64,000 nt of DNA from Paradesertivirga sp965650335 (GTDB lineage Bacteria; Bacteroidota; Bacteroidia; Sphingobacteriales; Sphingobacteriaceae), in assembly GCA_965650335.1 (NCBI GenBank), contig CBFGOI010000014.1, forward strand, positions 1 to 64,000, given 5' to 3'. Under the pieces are notes generated by a model. It saw only the letters and a list, made by a program, of their open reading frames with translations, searched no databases and was not told the DNA's origin. A program made the position numbers and the translations under genes. Shown piece by piece: positions 8,650-19,534 of the stretch (its first letter is position 1; each line of letters begins with the position of its first letter).

Positions 8650-11199
8650 ATGAAAAAAGCATATTTGCTGTTTTTTGTCGGCTTTTTTGTAATAAGTACA
8701 TCTTTATCTGTATCTGCACAGGAAGGATCGGTGCTTGGTTCAGTGTCTTCGAAAGATATTATTGATTCTATAAACAAGCTTCCTCAGAACATCATCGACA
8801 GTGGGGCATTGAAAAGTGCATTAAAATTAAAAAAGCCTTCGGCCGATACATTAAAAAGCAAGCTTTCAAAAAAAGGTGATCAGTACAAAATATCCCTTGA
8901 AAAAAAACTTCAACTTCCGTCTGATTCTTTAATGAAAGAAAAGGCAGCTTATGCCTCTGCAAAATTGAAAGCCGCTAATCTGCCTGGTTTTAAACTAGAA
9001 GAATCTTCATCAGAGAAAAAGGAAAGCCCATTTGATTTTTCTATGGAGAACAATCTATTATATCTCACAGAAAGTCCTTTAAAAACAGGTCCTGGATTCC
9101 TAAACAACATTACTGTAGCGGGAAAATTTACAATAGCCAAAATTCCGGTCAATCTGGATCTATCGAATAACTATAATTCAGATAGCGGTTTTGAACCTCT
9201 TCAAAGTAATCTCTTTAAATTCAATTTTGATAAAGAACGCATGCTAAACTCTTTAAAGAGCGACGTGGAGCATGTTACGGATTTTAAGAAAACCTTTTTA
9301 CAGGGGATGGAACTTCCTGATTTTACCGGGAAAGCAGTGATTGGGAAACTAAGGTCGATGCCAGATGCAAAGTTTCTAAGCTCTAATCCGGCTTTTCTTT
9401 CTTTAATGAGAGATCCTGAAAAAATAAACGAACTTCTAAACCTTAATGAAAAGCAGTTAAAAGAAAAAGTATCAGAGCTTGTTGCCAGCTATAAAGAGGA
9501 ACTGAGCGTATCTGGAAATAAGCAAGTTGCTGACACGAAGGAAAAGTTTAATGCAAAAATCTCTCCTATAGCAGACAGTATTAATTCAGTAAAGAGCTTA
9601 GCAGAGAAAAAAGGAACGCTGTTAAATTCAGTAAATAACAAATCGGTACAGCAAAAGCTGAAAGCAAATCTTACAGATACTATCAGTACAGTAATTACCT
9701 CAATTAAGAACAAGCTTGCTGAAAACGGATTAGATGCTCAAAAGATGCAACTGGTACAGAAAATCGTTTCCGGTAAAGGAGATATTAGTGAACTGGAAAA
9801 CGAATTATTTAAAGAATTAAGCAAAAACCCACAGGCCGGAAAATTTCAGTCCGTCTTTTCCAGGGTACGCGAATTTCAAACCGGAGCTTTTTCCGATAAA
9901 TTACCCGGCAGTTTTTTAAACAGGGATGTCTTTGTTAAGGGGCTAAACTTTTCAGTGAGAACTCAAAGGGGGCCGGTATCCTTAGGTTTTGGAAAGCAGA
10001 ACGATGTTGGAACCTCAAAAGATGCAGGCTTTGAAAGCTCTGTATATTCTTCACCGCGCTTTTTTTCTTACATGAGTGTGCCCACAAATCAGTCTTCTTT
10101 CGGAAGTGGTAAATTATCCTGGGTAGGATCATTCAGCAGGCAAGGCGAACAACCAGGTTTTCAGTCTGCCACCATGGGGCGTAACAGCATGACTTTTACG
10201 CTATCGCAGATAATGACCACACAAAACATGGGGAAATTTACGATTGACGTCTCTAAGTCGGCCAGTCAGTATAACAATACTCTTTCTCCGGGCAGCGAAC
10301 ACCTAATGCTTGATAAAAGCGCCTTGAGTAATTATTTCAGTGACGAGCTGTTTGAAACTATGGCCATGGGACTTAATCATGACATGGAAAGTAAGCACAT
10401 GAATATGAGCAGTAACCTGTATTTCAATTATGCCGGAGTAGGATTTCAGAATCCGGGAGGGGCAGGGGGCAGCAATATGAAGATGCGCATGGGTGGAAAT
10501 TTGAAGAAGAAGTTTTACAATAACAGGCTGGCCATGAGCCTTAGAACCGATCTGAGGAATACCCCTGTAAGTTTCAGCTCAAATGCCCACTGGCAAAATT
10601 TGCAAGTTCAGTTCGATAGTCGTTTCAGAATTAATAAGAAATCGAATTTTACGCTAAAGTATATGGAAAATGGCATGAATAAAATGGGGGAAGTAAATAC
10701 CGCTGTTTATTCATCACGAAAACTTCAGTTTGGCGGAAACGCCAGTTATAAGATTGCAGGTAAATACTCCTTCAGCAATATAACACTTGCTCAACAGCAG
10801 GTGTTTAATCATCAGCTATCGTCTGCTAACAGCAATTTTATTACCCTAAACTATTTACAAAGCCTGGTTCTTAAAAATGCCAGTGTTTCTGCATCCGTTT
10901 TCTATAACAAAGAAACAAGTGCCATTAAATTGATTGGAGATATGTTCAACGGCGATTTCAGCTGCCAGTATTCGCTCCTTAAAATGAATATTACTTCATC
11001 AGTGACATTCCTTGATAATAAAGATGTAGCGCGTCAGGTGGGGATAAAGCAGAACCTTCAACTGCTGGCCGGAAAGCATTTTGATATTAGTGCCTACGCA
11101 GATTTGCGGAAGAATCTTATTCAGCCACTCTATCCTGATCTATATGCTGCAGGCAGGGGAGAACTATCCATAAAATATTACCTAAAAAATAAATTCTAA
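8650..11199 (+). CDS. outer-membrane beta-barrel protein of the Rhs locus
   Basis: The 849-residue product has a signal peptide (residues 1-24, ending SVSAQ). A long helical, Lys/Glu/Ser-rich periplasmic-type part spans about residues 30-420, with coiled-coil stretches. The last 400 residues consist of alternating amphipathic strands and Asn/Ser-rich turns, and the protein ends in Phe after a YYLKNKF strand, as outer-membrane barrels do. It is the first gene of the compact Rhs locus, with the next ATG overlapping its stop (TAATG). I infer a dedicated outer-membrane anchor or export component for the giant Rhs proteins. Proteins like this next to Rhs genes in Bacteroidota are familiar to me, but I know of no assigned function. 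A promoter should lie in the 246-base gap upstream; I see no convincing -7/-33 pair. Confidence 0.75.
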   Translation: MKKAYLLFFVGFFVISTSLSVSAQEGSVLGSVSSKDIIDSINKLPQNIIDSGALKSALKLKKPSADTLKSKLSKKGDQYKISLEKKLQLPSDSLMKEKAAYASAKLKAANLPGFKLEESSSEKKESPFDFSMENNLLYLTESPLKTGPGFLNNITVAGKFTIAKIPVNLDLSNNYNSDSGFEPLQSNLFKFNFDKERMLNSLKSDVEHVTDFKKTFLQGMELPDFTGKAVIGKLRSMPDAKFLSSNPAFLSLMRDPEKINELLNLNEKQLKEKVSELVASYKEELSVSGNKQVADTKEKFNAKISPIADSINSVKSLAEKKGTLLNSVNNKSVQQKLKANLTDTISTVITSIKNKLAENGLDAQKMQLVQKIVSGKGDISELENELFKELSKNPQAGKFQSVFSRVREFQTGAFSDKLPGSFLNRDVFVKGLNFSVRTQRGPVSLGFGKQNDVGTSKDAGFESSVYSSPRFFSYMSVPTNQSSFGSGKLSWVGSFSRQGEQPGFQSATMGRNSMTFTLSQIMTTQNMGKFTIDVSKSASQYNNTLSPGSEHLMLDKSALSNYFSDELFETMAMGLNHDMESKHMNMSSNLYFNYAGVGFQNPGGAGGSNMKMRMGGNLKKKFYNNRLAMSLRTDLRNTPVSFSSNAHWQNLQVQFDSRFRINKKSNFTLKYMENGMNKMGEVNTAVYSSRKLQFGGNASYKIAGKYSFSNITLAQQQVFNHQLSSANSNFITLNYLQSLVLKNASVSASVFYNKETSAIKLIGDMFNGDFSCQYSLLKMNITSSVTFLDNKDVARQVGIKQNLQLLAGKHFDISAYADLRKNLIQPLYPDLYAAGRGELSIKYYLKNKF

Positions 11200-12308
11200 T
11201 GATGCGCAAAGTTATTAGTATGCTGTTGTTTGTTGCATCTGTGCCAGTTTTTGGGCAGGTAAGTCTTCAATTTGTGCCAGAGCTGCATGGACGAAGTATT
11301 GATGGGCTTTTAAACTTACGCATCCTTAATGCTTCGGGACCGAAAACTGTCAGGCTAAATTTAGTGGTAACAGAAAGAAAATACGGAAAGATCGTAAACA
11401 TTAAAACAGAAACATTTACTCTTATTAATGGTAATAGCACCGTTCCGTTTTCGGCTGTACGAAGTGCGAAGATCCAGTTTGGAGGCAGCCAGATATCCAA
11501 TGCCATTCAGCAGAACGGTTATTTTCCGGAAGGAGACTATGAGTATTGCTTTACAATCGAACCTTCTTCTAACAGCATGAATGCTGAAGTCGCGGTGGAT
11601 CAATGTTTTAATTATGAAGTGGTTCCGTCAGCGCCCTTGATGCTTATTGAGCCATACAATCAGGATAAAATATGTGAGAAGCGTCCGTTGCTAAGCTGGC
11701 AGCCTTCTTTTCCGCAAATCTCGGGTTCAGCTTACCAGTTGGTACTGGTAGAGATTAAAGAACGGCAAAATGCTACCGAGGCGCTGAATTATAATCTGCC
11801 GATTATCACCCAATCGGGTATTGTTAATCCGATACTTCCTTATCCTGCATCTTCGAAAGAGCTAAGCGCCGGCAAAAAATACGCGTGGCAGGTGAGTGCT
11901 TATAAAAATCGAACGGTAATTAATCGCTCAGAAGTGTGGGAGTTTACGGTGGATTGTAAGGATGATCTAGAAAGTCCGGAAATCAAGAATGATGGATATA
12001 GAGATATTGAGGATCTGGCCCGAGGTAACTACTATATAGCAAACGGATTAATCAAATTTGCTTTAGTAAACTCCTACCAAAAGCAATATCTGAAATACAC
12101 CATACAATGTATCACAGATCAGAAGATAAGTATTAAAAACCTGCCTAAAGTTAATCTGGACAGAGGCAAGAATAATATACTGATACCACTACAAAAGAGG
12201 GGCTATTTTAAAAGCGGTTATTACTACGAGTTAAAGGTATCGTTGCCAAATGGCAACATAAAAAGGCTAAGGTTTATCTATAAAGAGAGCAATGAAAATC
12301 TTAATTAA
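11199..12308 (+). CDS. secreted Ig/FN3-like protein of the Rhs locus
   Basis: The 369-residue product has a signal peptide (to about residue 20, PVFGQ). The N-terminal half looks like a beta-sandwich. The middle contains the pattern PLLSWQPSFPQISG... YQLVLVEI ... YAWQVSAY, which resembles FN3/Ig-like repeats of Bacteroidota surface proteins (residues about 150-255). The C-terminal 100 residues are beta-rich and unassigned. The ATG overlaps the stop of the barrel gene, and the coding end overlaps the next gene by 17 bases, so the three are surely cotranscribed. A role as periplasmic or surface adaptor between barrel and Rhs proteins is inference. Confidence 0.7.
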   Translation: MMRKVISMLLFVASVPVFGQVSLQFVPELHGRSIDGLLNLRILNASGPKTVRLNLVVTERKYGKIVNIKTETFTLINGNSTVPFSAVRSAKIQFGGSQISNAIQQNGYFPEGDYEYCFTIEPSSNSMNAEVAVDQCFNYEVVPSAPLMLIEPYNQDKICEKRPLLSWQPSFPQISGSAYQLVLVEIKERQNATEALNYNLPIITQSGIVNPILPYPASSKELSAGKKYAWQVSAYKNRTVINRSEVWEFTVDCKDDLESPEIKNDGYRDIEDLARGNYYIANGLIKFALVNSYQKQYLKYTIQCITDQKISIKNLPKVNLDRGKNNILIPLQKRGYFKSGYYYELKVSLPNGNIKRLRFIYKESNENLN

Positions 12309-12720
12309 GAGACTGCTTCTGCTAATATTAACTGGCATTAGCTGTAATAAAGCAGATACCCGCTTTTCGGAAATAAAAGATAAGCATTTAACACTTCAGG
12401 TTATGAAAGTTCAAGAGGGCGAAGATCGTTCTATGCTTGAATATAGGGTGCGTTTATTAGTCAATCCGAATATTGATGTGAATAAGCAATTGGGTCAAAA
12501 AATGTGGTATCACACTGATAGTTGTTTTTATTTCGCAGAAGGGGAGCGGAGGATTTTTCCGATGGTTCAGGAGCCCGTGGCAAATGGGATTAAAAATAGT
12601 TTTGAATACCTACTTCTATTTAACAGCCATGATTTGCCGGAAGACCGAAAATTGGAGCTAACCTATCGTGATTTATACATATCTGACAAGACCTATAGTT
12701 TTGATCTAAATAAGAATTAA
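12292..12720 (+). CDS. small putative lipoprotein of the Rhs locus
   Basis: The 142-residue product begins with a hydrophobic leader followed by ILTGISC (Cys18), a plausible though non-canonical lipobox. The mature part is polar and beta-rich (YRVRLLVNPNI, SFEYLLLFNSHDLPEDRKLELTYRDLYISDKTY) and matches no family I recognise. It overlaps the upstream gene by 17 bases and lies 17 bases before the 1995-residue gene. Position suggests a lipid-anchored accessory part of the Rhs apparatus; the function is unknown. Confidence 0.65.
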   Translation: MKILIKRLLLLILTGISCNKADTRFSEIKDKHLTLQVMKVQEGEDRSMLEYRVRLLVNPNIDVNKQLGQKMWYHTDSCFYFAEGERRIFPMVQEPVANGIKNSFEYLLLFNSHDLPEDRKLELTYRDLYISDKTYSFDLNKN

Positions 12721-12737
12721 GAAAATATATCCAGCAT

Positions 12738-15700
12738 ATGATTTTTAGTGTTTCCTTAAGAAGAAAAATTGCAATAATGTTGCTTGTGATTTGGGTAGCA
12801 AATTTGTGTAACGTTCCTATTGCTTATGCACTTACTTCCGGACCAAGTCAGCCAGAAACTCAGTCGTTTCAACCTGCCGGAGTATCAGACATGGTTGATT
12901 TGACGAGCGGGGATTTTAAATATAATATACCGTTGTTGGATATTGAAGGTTATCCGATAAATCTTAATTATCAGTCGGGTTCAGGAATGGATGATGAAGC
13001 CAGTTGGGTCGGTTTAGGATGGAATATGAATGTGGGGGCAATAAACAGGCAGCTACGCGGGATCGCGGATGATTTTTCGGGAGATAAAGTCATTACAGAG
13101 CACTATACCAAACCAAAAGTAACAATTGGAGGAAAGTTTACAGCCAAGGTAGAAGTAAAAGGAAGAGGAATTGTAAAAGGGAAAGGGTCTCTGACGTTAG
13201 GGATTTTTAGTGACAACTACACTGGCATAGGTGCAGAGATAGGAGCTAATGCGGGAATCTCCGTATCCTTGATTAATGATGGTGCGCTAACAGCCGGTTT
13301 AGGTTTAGGAGTATTATCAAGTACTGCTAGTGGTGCGGGATACGATGTCTCCCCCTATATCAATATGTCCATATCTGGTCAATCGACAAATAAATTATTG
13401 GCTAATGGAGGATTAAGTACATCAATGGGGTATAATTCGAGATCAGGTACAAAGGATCTTACTCTGGGGGCCAGTTTTAATGCGAGCAAACAACTTAAGA
13501 ATATTGGTTTGGGCGGAGGTTTAGATTTATCTACCTCGGCTATAAGCTATAACACTGAACCGATCAATCCCACCATTCAAATTCCTTACCGGAGTACCTT
13601 TGGGTCTTTTAGCTTTGATGGTGGAGCTAGTTTGGCTGTGGTGTTTCTGGGTGGTGGTTTCACTGGTTATAAGAGTGTAAAAACGGTTGCGAAATCAAGA
13701 ATCGAAAATGAAGGATACGGGTTTATGTATGCAGAGCGAGCCAAGGGAAAAGGGAATATTGTTATGGATTTTATCCGGGAAAAGGACAATCCCATTATAC
13801 CAGAGTTACCAGCTCTTGCTATGCCAATCCATATGCCAGATCTGTTCAGTTATACTAATCAGTCAGGTAGCGGGCAATTCAGATTACACCGTAGCACCGG
13901 GGCCTTCGGAGATGCCACAGTTGATGAAGAATCGAGGGTTAGTACTGGAGGATTTGACGCAGGATTTGGAATTGGCTGGCATGCAGGCGGAACTTTCTTT
14001 GAGCAAACTTCAAAAACAAAGAGCAGCAAATGGACTCAGGAGAATAATTATTTGGCTGCAGGTGATTTTCAAAACCCGTCATCCAACCCTAAGTATGAGC
14101 ATGTATATTTTAAAATGGTAGGAGAAAAGGGGCTGGAGGATGAAAGTTTAAGTAATAAGTTGCAAGGTACGTCAGCTTTGGGTGTTAATTTATCCGGCAG
14201 AACCTCATTTGCTTCATTTCATAATAAGCAAGGACAAAACTCAGACACAGAACCATTAATTAACGACGCCAGACAAGCAAGAAAGAGTATTGTCACATAT
14301 CTCACCGCCATGGAAGCTTCGAAAGTCGGACATGAGAAAAGGATAAAATCTTACCCCTTAAATGATTCTGCAAGCTTTCAGTTGCCTGAAAGTTTCTCTA
14401 TTCATGCAAATGATTCGGTAGAAAGAGATAGTGAGTATCGTAAAAAACATCATATTTCAGAAATCACGGTAACAGATGACGGCGGCCAGCGAATGGTTTA
14501 TGGAATTCCGGTTTACAATATTGAGCAACAGGAAATCTCTTTTGCTATTGGTACAGAACAAGTTCCTGGGGCTATAACTCCTGATTATGAGACAAAAGAT
14601 GGTAACCAGGTGCAATATCCAGTAATCGGCGGAATTCTTAATTATAAAAAAGGAATTGATCATTATTATCATAAAGAAATTCAACCGGCTTATGCCTCAA
14701 GCTTTTTGTTGACAGAGATTCTATCGCCTGATTATGTAGATAAAACCAATGATGGTGTTAGCCCGGATGATAACGGTACCGCTATAAAGTTTCATTATAC
14801 AAAAGTTAGCAATTCATACCGTTGGAGAACTCCTTACGGATCAGACCGGGCTACTGTAAACAAAGGCCTTTTAGCTGATCCAGATGATGATAAAGCAAGT
14901 ATCATAGTAGGGAAGAAGGAACTTTGGTATACTCATTCTATAGAGAGTAAAACTCAAATTGCCTATTTCATACTAACCGACAGAGTCGATGGACTGGGTG
15001 TGACAGATTGGAGAGGAGGAAGAGATCTCGTTAATCGACAAAAACGACTAAGTGAAATTCGGTTGTATTCAAAAGCAGATATGAAGCGGCCAATTAAAGT
15101 CGTAAAGTTTGGGTACGATTATTCTTTGTGCCCTGAAACGCCTAATTCACTTAAGGTAAATAACCCGACTGATTCGAACTATAATCCAGGGGGAGGAAAA
15201 CTTACTTTAAGAAAAGTTTGGTTCGAATACGGAAATACGGTTAAAGGCAAAAGCCACCCCTATACTTTCACTTATAATAAAAAGGCCAATAGCGGTAATG
15301 AGGTAGTAGCATATTCCAATCTATGTACCGACAGATGGGGTACTTATAAATTGAGCTCGGAGAACAAGGGTTTGATGAAAAATGATGTATATCCTTACAC
15401 TACCCAAGACTCAGCTTTGGTTGCAAAAAATGCTTCCCTCTGGAATATCTCAACAATTACTCTACCTACAGGTGGTAAAATCGAAGTTGTCTATGAGTCT
15501 GATGATTATGCATTTGTGCAAAATAAAAGGTCAATGGAAATGGTCGACTTTGATTTACTAAATGCAGGCGGAGAAATAATAAGTCTGGGGAGCAGCAGTG
15601 CTTTAAAAGAAACGAGGGGAGTACGGGTTAACATAAATTCAGAAATTCCTGCTACAATAACCAGTAATGCGGAAGCTCTTACTAAATGGTTCAAAAATAA

Positions 15701-18700
15701 TTATCTAAATGGATCTGACTATCTCTATACAAAGCTATTTGTAAAACTTTCGACCGGTTATAGTAAAAGTAAAGGGCAGGATTTTGATTATGTGCCTTGC
15801 TATGCCAAGATAGCGAATGTTTTACCAGATGGCGAATACGTTAAAGTAATGTTTGAAAACATAACTGAAGGGAGTGTAACGAGCAATCCAATAGCCATAG
15901 CGGCTTGGCAGAGACAAAAAAATGAATATCCACGATATGCATACAGAGGTTTTGAAAATAGGGCGAATGACGGATCGGCCAATTTGTCAGCGGAGCGCGC
16001 TATCAATGCTATATTCAGCTCAATCCAAGGTATCAAGGAATTAAGTCAAAGTTTTTACGAGAAAGCCTCAGAGTTAAACTTTGCAAGCCAGGTAAACCTT
16101 TCAAAAAGTTTTGTAAGAATAACCAAAGCTAATGGTAAGAAGATTGGAGGGGGGGCAAGGGTTAAGACCATTAGGATCTCTGACGAATGGGCAAATATGT
16201 CAGGTGCACCGTCTTTTAGTAATACATATGGCCAGTCCTACGAGTATACCACGAAACAAAATGGCAAATTAATCAGCAGTGGTGTAGCGTCTTATGAACC
16301 TTTCGTTGGTGCGGATGAAAACCCTATGCGACAGCCTGTACCCTATATACAGAAGATCAGGGGAGCAATAAATAATTATTTCTCCTTGGAAGAACCTTTC
16401 GGGGAGTCACTATTCCCAGGAGCGAATGTTGTATATAGTAAGGTTACAGTTAGAGATCTTGATAGAAGCGGGGACGCGACGCCTTTGCCTGAAACGGGAT
16501 ATATTGTAAATGAATTTTACACTGCTAAAGATTTTCCAGTAATTACCAGCGTAATGCCTATTAAGAGGAGTCCTCAGTCAAATCCAGCGAAGAGGTTCAG
16601 CTTCCTTTCGGGATCCAGCTATGATGTTCAATGCCTTGCCCAAGGATATAGCATTGAATTAAATGACATGCACGGCAAGCCAAAGGCAAACCGGGTGTAT
16701 AATAAAACCGGTTCAGAAATATCGTCTACTGAGTTCTTTTATAATACAAGCAATGCTGGCGCTGGAGAATTTCGGCTAAGAAATACGGTCAATGTGGTAA
16801 ATGAAAAAGGTGTGCTTAGAAAAGGTGTTGTCATAGGCAGAGATATTGATTTTTTTACTGATGCGCGAGAACAAGAGTCTACCAACACTGGTTTCTCAGT
16901 GCAATTTGGTGTTGACGTGGTGCCATTAGTATTTATCACATTACCGATACCGCATTTTCCGAAATATGATAATAATGATTATAAACTATTCCGTTCTCTT
17001 TGTGCCCTAAAAGTTAGCCAATATTACGGAGTTGTTCAAAGGGTTGTGAAGCGCGAAAACGGATCATCTATCAGCACGGAGAACGTGGCCTACGATAGCC
17101 TGACCGGTGAGGCGCTTATAACCAAAACTCAAAATGAATTCAAGCAGGATATATATTCGGTTAATCTACCGGCTTATTGGGCGTACAAAGGAATGGGTGC
17201 TGCTTATCAAAATCTAGGGGTTTTGTTCCAAGGATTAAATACAGATGTTTCTGGTGTTATTACTAATACATCGTATTTGGACTATATTTCGCCCGGTGAT
17301 GAAATAGCAGACCTTGGTACAGGTAAATGTTATTGGGCTGTCGAAACTGGGGGCTATAAACGGTTAATTGATTCTAAGGGAGCTATTCAGCAAGTCAATT
17401 TGCCATTTTCGAAAATCATCCGTTCAGGCTATAGAAACCTTTTACAACCAGCTACATCAACACTTGTTTGTATGGGGAACCCTATAGAAGGTGATGAATT
17501 TAAGCTCAAATTGGGTGGAGACCTCAGCAGTCTTAAAGTGGTCAATGCTTCGAACGTTCTATATGATTCGAATTGGGCCGAGAATATTGAAATACTCCAG
17601 GAAGAGCCGGTTTACTCATACGAGGGTGCTTATCTCGAGTATCCGGTGGAGGTTAATCTATTTAATCCTTATTTAAAAGGATATTTGGGTAACTGGCGCA
17701 TATATAGAACTAATGTTTATGAAGAGGGAAGAGAGTATAACAATCTTTTCGGATCAGATAGTAAAGGTGTCAATGTAAAATCAGCAGGCTATTATCATAC
17801 GTTCAACCTTTGGTGGAAAGTTCAAGATGATAAATGGATTGAGAACAGCCATAGTAAATGGGTTACCTCTAATACAGTTACTTTGTATAATAAGTACGGG
17901 CAAGAGTTGGAAAATAAAGACGCGCTTGGGCGATACAACTCAGCCTTGTTTGATTTTAACGGGAAAATGCCAGCTGCAATAGCTTCTAATGCTATGAACC
18001 GGGAGATCTATGTTAATGGATTTGAGGATAACCTATTCAGGAAAGCTAATCCAAGTCAGGAATCTCCTTACCAATTTATTAATTTATCTACACAGAGCAG
18101 CCTCTATAATAGTGCTGTTTCTTCAGAATCGCATTCGGGGAATTACAGTGTGGTATTACCGCTGGAAGGCATTCAGTTGTTGAGCAGCGTACATGAAAGA
18201 ACCCACAAAACGGAACCCTATTTTACATTCACAGCGAAGAACGAGTATAAACTTCTTAACTATCCAGGGCTATATCCTAATGGATTTCAGCCGAAATCAG
18301 GAAGCAAATATGTTTTCAATGCGTGGATAAAGGACAGTCATCCTAATGACAGGAGCCTGGATATACAATATTCTTTTAATGATGGGAGTCCTCAAAATTT
18401 CAAATGCAAAGCTATTGTTGAAGGTTGGAAACTTATTGAAGGAATCTTCACAACAGGGGGATATAATTCAGGCGCCGAGTTTAATATTCTGAATACAGTG
18501 TCTGGAATTTATATTGATGATATCAGGATTCATCCATTGGGTGCCCAACTTAAATCGTATGCATATAATGACAAAACGTTTAAGTTGATGGCAGAGCTTG
18601 ATGAGAATGCCTTTGCGACCTTCTACGAGTATGATGATGAGGGGTCGCTGGTTCGAGTTAAAAAGGAGACCGAAAGAGGAATTGTTACTTTAAAAGAAAG

Positions 18701-18725
18701 CCGGTCATCGTATCGCAGACAATAA
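12738..18725 (+). CDS. giant SpvB/TcB-like exported protein
   Basis: The 1995-residue product has an N-terminal export signal (residues 1-31, ending PIAYA). Residues about 33-115 resemble the SpvB/TcB-type start of YD-repeat proteins: SGPSQPETQSFQPAG, DMVDLTSGDFKYNIPLLDIEG, and SWVGLGWNMNVGAINRQLRG. Glycine-rich beta segments and a long middle region follow. A jelly-roll-like carbohydrate-binding-type module lies near residues 1755-1930 (FEDNLF..., YVFNAWIKD, GIYIDDIRIHP). The C-terminal tail has a YD-like motif (ATFYEYDDEGSLVRVKKETERG). In insecticidal Tc complexes TcB and TcC together form a hollow cocoon around the toxin. This gene lies one gene upstream of a toxin-carrying Rhs protein, so I infer a TcB-like partner. 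It has no toxin domain of its own. Confidence 0.75.
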   Translation: MIFSVSLRRKIAIMLLVIWVANLCNVPIAYALTSGPSQPETQSFQPAGVSDMVDLTSGDFKYNIPLLDIEGYPINLNYQSGSGMDDEASWVGLGWNMNVGAINRQLRGIADDFSGDKVITEHYTKPKVTIGGKFTAKVEVKGRGIVKGKGSLTLGIFSDNYTGIGAEIGANAGISVSLINDGALTAGLGLGVLSSTASGAGYDVSPYINMSISGQSTNKLLANGGLSTSMGYNSRSGTKDLTLGASFNASKQLKNIGLGGGLDLSTSAISYNTEPINPTIQIPYRSTFGSFSFDGGASLAVVFLGGGFTGYKSVKTVAKSRIENEGYGFMYAERAKGKGNIVMDFIREKDNPIIPELPALAMPIHMPDLFSYTNQSGSGQFRLHRSTGAFGDATVDEESRVSTGGFDAGFGIGWHAGGTFFEQTSKTKSSKWTQENNYLAAGDFQNPSSNPKYEHVYFKMVGEKGLEDESLSNKLQGTSALGVNLSGRTSFASFHNKQGQNSDTEPLINDARQARKSIVTYLTAMEASKVGHEKRIKSYPLNDSASFQLPESFSIHANDSVERDSEYRKKHHISEITVTDDGGQRMVYGIPVYNIEQQEISFAIGTEQVPGAITPDYETKDGNQVQYPVIGGILNYKKGIDHYYHKEIQPAYASSFLLTEILSPDYVDKTNDGVSPDDNGTAIKFHYTKVSNSYRWRTPYGSDRATVNKGLLADPDDDKASIIVGKKELWYTHSIESKTQIAYFILTDRVDGLGVTDWRGGRDLVNRQKRLSEIRLYSKADMKRPIKVVKFGYDYSLCPETPNSLKVNNPTDSNYNPGGGKLTLRKVWFEYGNTVKGKSHPYTFTYNKKANSGNEVVAYSNLCTDRWGTYKLSSENKGLMKNDVYPYTTQDSALVAKNASLWNISTITLPTGGKIEVVYESDDYAFVQNKRSMEMVDFDLLNAGGEIISLGSSSALKETRGVRVNINSEIPATITSNAEALTKWFKNNYLNGSDYLYTKLFVKLSTGYSKSKGQDFDYVPCYAKIANVLPDGEYVKVMFENITEGSVTSNPIAIAAWQRQKNEYPRYAYRGFENRANDGSANLSAERAINAIFSSIQGIKELSQSFYEKASELNFASQVNLSKSFVRITKANGKKIGGGARVKTIRISDEWANMSGAPSFSNTYGQSYEYTTKQNGKLISSGVASYEPFVGADENPMRQPVPYIQKIRGAINNYFSLEEPFGESLFPGANVVYSKVTVRDLDRSGDATPLPETGYIVNEFYTAKDFPVITSVMPIKRSPQSNPAKRFSFLSGSSYDVQCLAQGYSIELNDMHGKPKANRVYNKTGSEISSTEFFYNTSNAGAGEFRLRNTVNVVNEKGVLRKGVVIGRDIDFFTDAREQESTNTGFSVQFGVDVVPLVFITLPIPHFPKYDNNDYKLFRSLCALKVSQYYGVVQRVVKRENGSSISTENVAYDSLTGEALITKTQNEFKQDIYSVNLPAYWAYKGMGAAYQNLGVLFQGLNTDVSGVITNTSYLDYISPGDEIADLGTGKCYWAVETGGYKRLIDSKGAIQQVNLPFSKIIRSGYRNLLQPATSTLVCMGNPIEGDEFKLKLGGDLSSLKVVNASNVLYDSNWAENIEILQEEPVYSYEGAYLEYPVEVNLFNPYLKGYLGNWRIYRTNVYEEGREYNNLFGSDSKGVNVKSAGYYHTFNLWWKVQDDKWIENSHSKWVTSNTVTLYNKYGQELENKDALGRYNSALFDFNGKMPAAIASNAMNREIYVNGFEDNLFRKANPSQESPYQFINLSTQSSLYNSAVSSESHSGNYSVVLPLEGIQLLSSVHERTHKTEPYFTFTAKNEYKLLNYPGLYPNGFQPKSGSKYVFNAWIKDSHPNDRSLDIQYSFNDGSPQNFKCKAIVEGWKLIEGIFTTGGYNSGAEFNILNTVSGIYIDDIRIHPLGAQLKSYAYNDKTFKLMAELDENAFATFYEYDDEGSLVRVKKETERGIVTLKESRSSYRRQ

Positions 18726-18742
18726 ATCAATCAGAACTGAAC

Positions 18743-19534
18743 ATGGAAAGGATAAAAAGGTCATTTGGTACTAAATTATTTATTATTCTATTGTTAACAG
18801 CGACGGCGTTGTTTTCAAAGGCAATGATAAAGGATGTCTTTAATCTTCTAAAAGAGGAGGAGAAACCAGTTTTCAACGCAGCTTTACCAAAAAGTTACGA
18901 TCCTGCTTTACTTAAAAAGTTGCAGGATGTATGTAATAATATGGATGTGAGTAGGAATGAATGCTTTATCAGAGGAGTGATTAATTCAATCAATGAGGCT
19001 GATTCTACTGATGTTATCACCGGTTTAAATTACTTGTATAGTAAGAGGGGCAGCGATTTCTACTACAAATTGGGAGATACCGAGACCATAAATGCAAAGG
19101 GCCTATACCTTTATATTGATCATGCCAATAAAACGATCATGCTTTCACAACAAAAAAACGTGACAGAAGGGGTAGGTATGGTGGATATGAAAAAGCTTTT
19201 AGAGGGGGTGGAATTTGAAGAGTATGATGTGATTAGTAGAGCTGAAGGAGATAACGAGATTATTTCATTGATTAATGAAGAACATGTAAGCTGTAAAGAA
19301 TATAGTGTGACTATTGATGTGCAGTCTCAACAAGTAAAGAGGGTATTCGCACGATTATCCAATACTATTGAGCCCGAAAGAACTGACAATGAAAAATTGC
19401 TTGATATCTATTTAACCGAACTAAGCACGGAATCTTCTATTGAAAAATACCTGTCACGGGAAATAGTCAGGAAGGTGGATAAGCAGTGGAAGGTAAATAA
19501 AGGATTTGAAGAGTACCAGTTGCTGGTATTGTAA
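18743..19534 (+). CDS. small exported protein between the two giant genes
   Basis: The 263-residue product has an N-terminal hydrophobic segment (residues 11-27) that fits a signal peptide or anchor. The rest is soluble mixed alpha/beta sequence with no family I recognise: SYDPALLKKLQDVCNN, GLYLYIDHANKTIMLSQQ, IDVQSQQVKRVFARLSN. The gene lies 17 bases after the 1995-residue gene and 117 bases before the Rhs gene. Its place suggests a periplasmic assembly factor for the giant proteins, which is an inference from context only. Confidence 0.65.
   Translation: MERIKRSFGTKLFIILLLTATALFSKAMIKDVFNLLKEEEKPVFNAALPKSYDPALLKKLQDVCNNMDVSRNECFIRGVINSINEADSTDVITGLNYLYSKRGSDFYYKLGDTETINAKGLYLYIDHANKTIMLSQQKNVTEGVGMVDMKKLLEGVEFEEYDVISRAEGDNEIISLINEEHVSCKEYSVTIDVQSQQVKRVFARLSNTIEPERTDNEKLLDIYLTELSTESSIEKYLSREIVRKVDKQWKVNKGFEEYQLLVL

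Noticed and set aside
13687..14121. 144-residue open frame on the + strand inside the 1995-residue gene
   Set aside because: It lies in another frame of a clearly coding region and has no family features.
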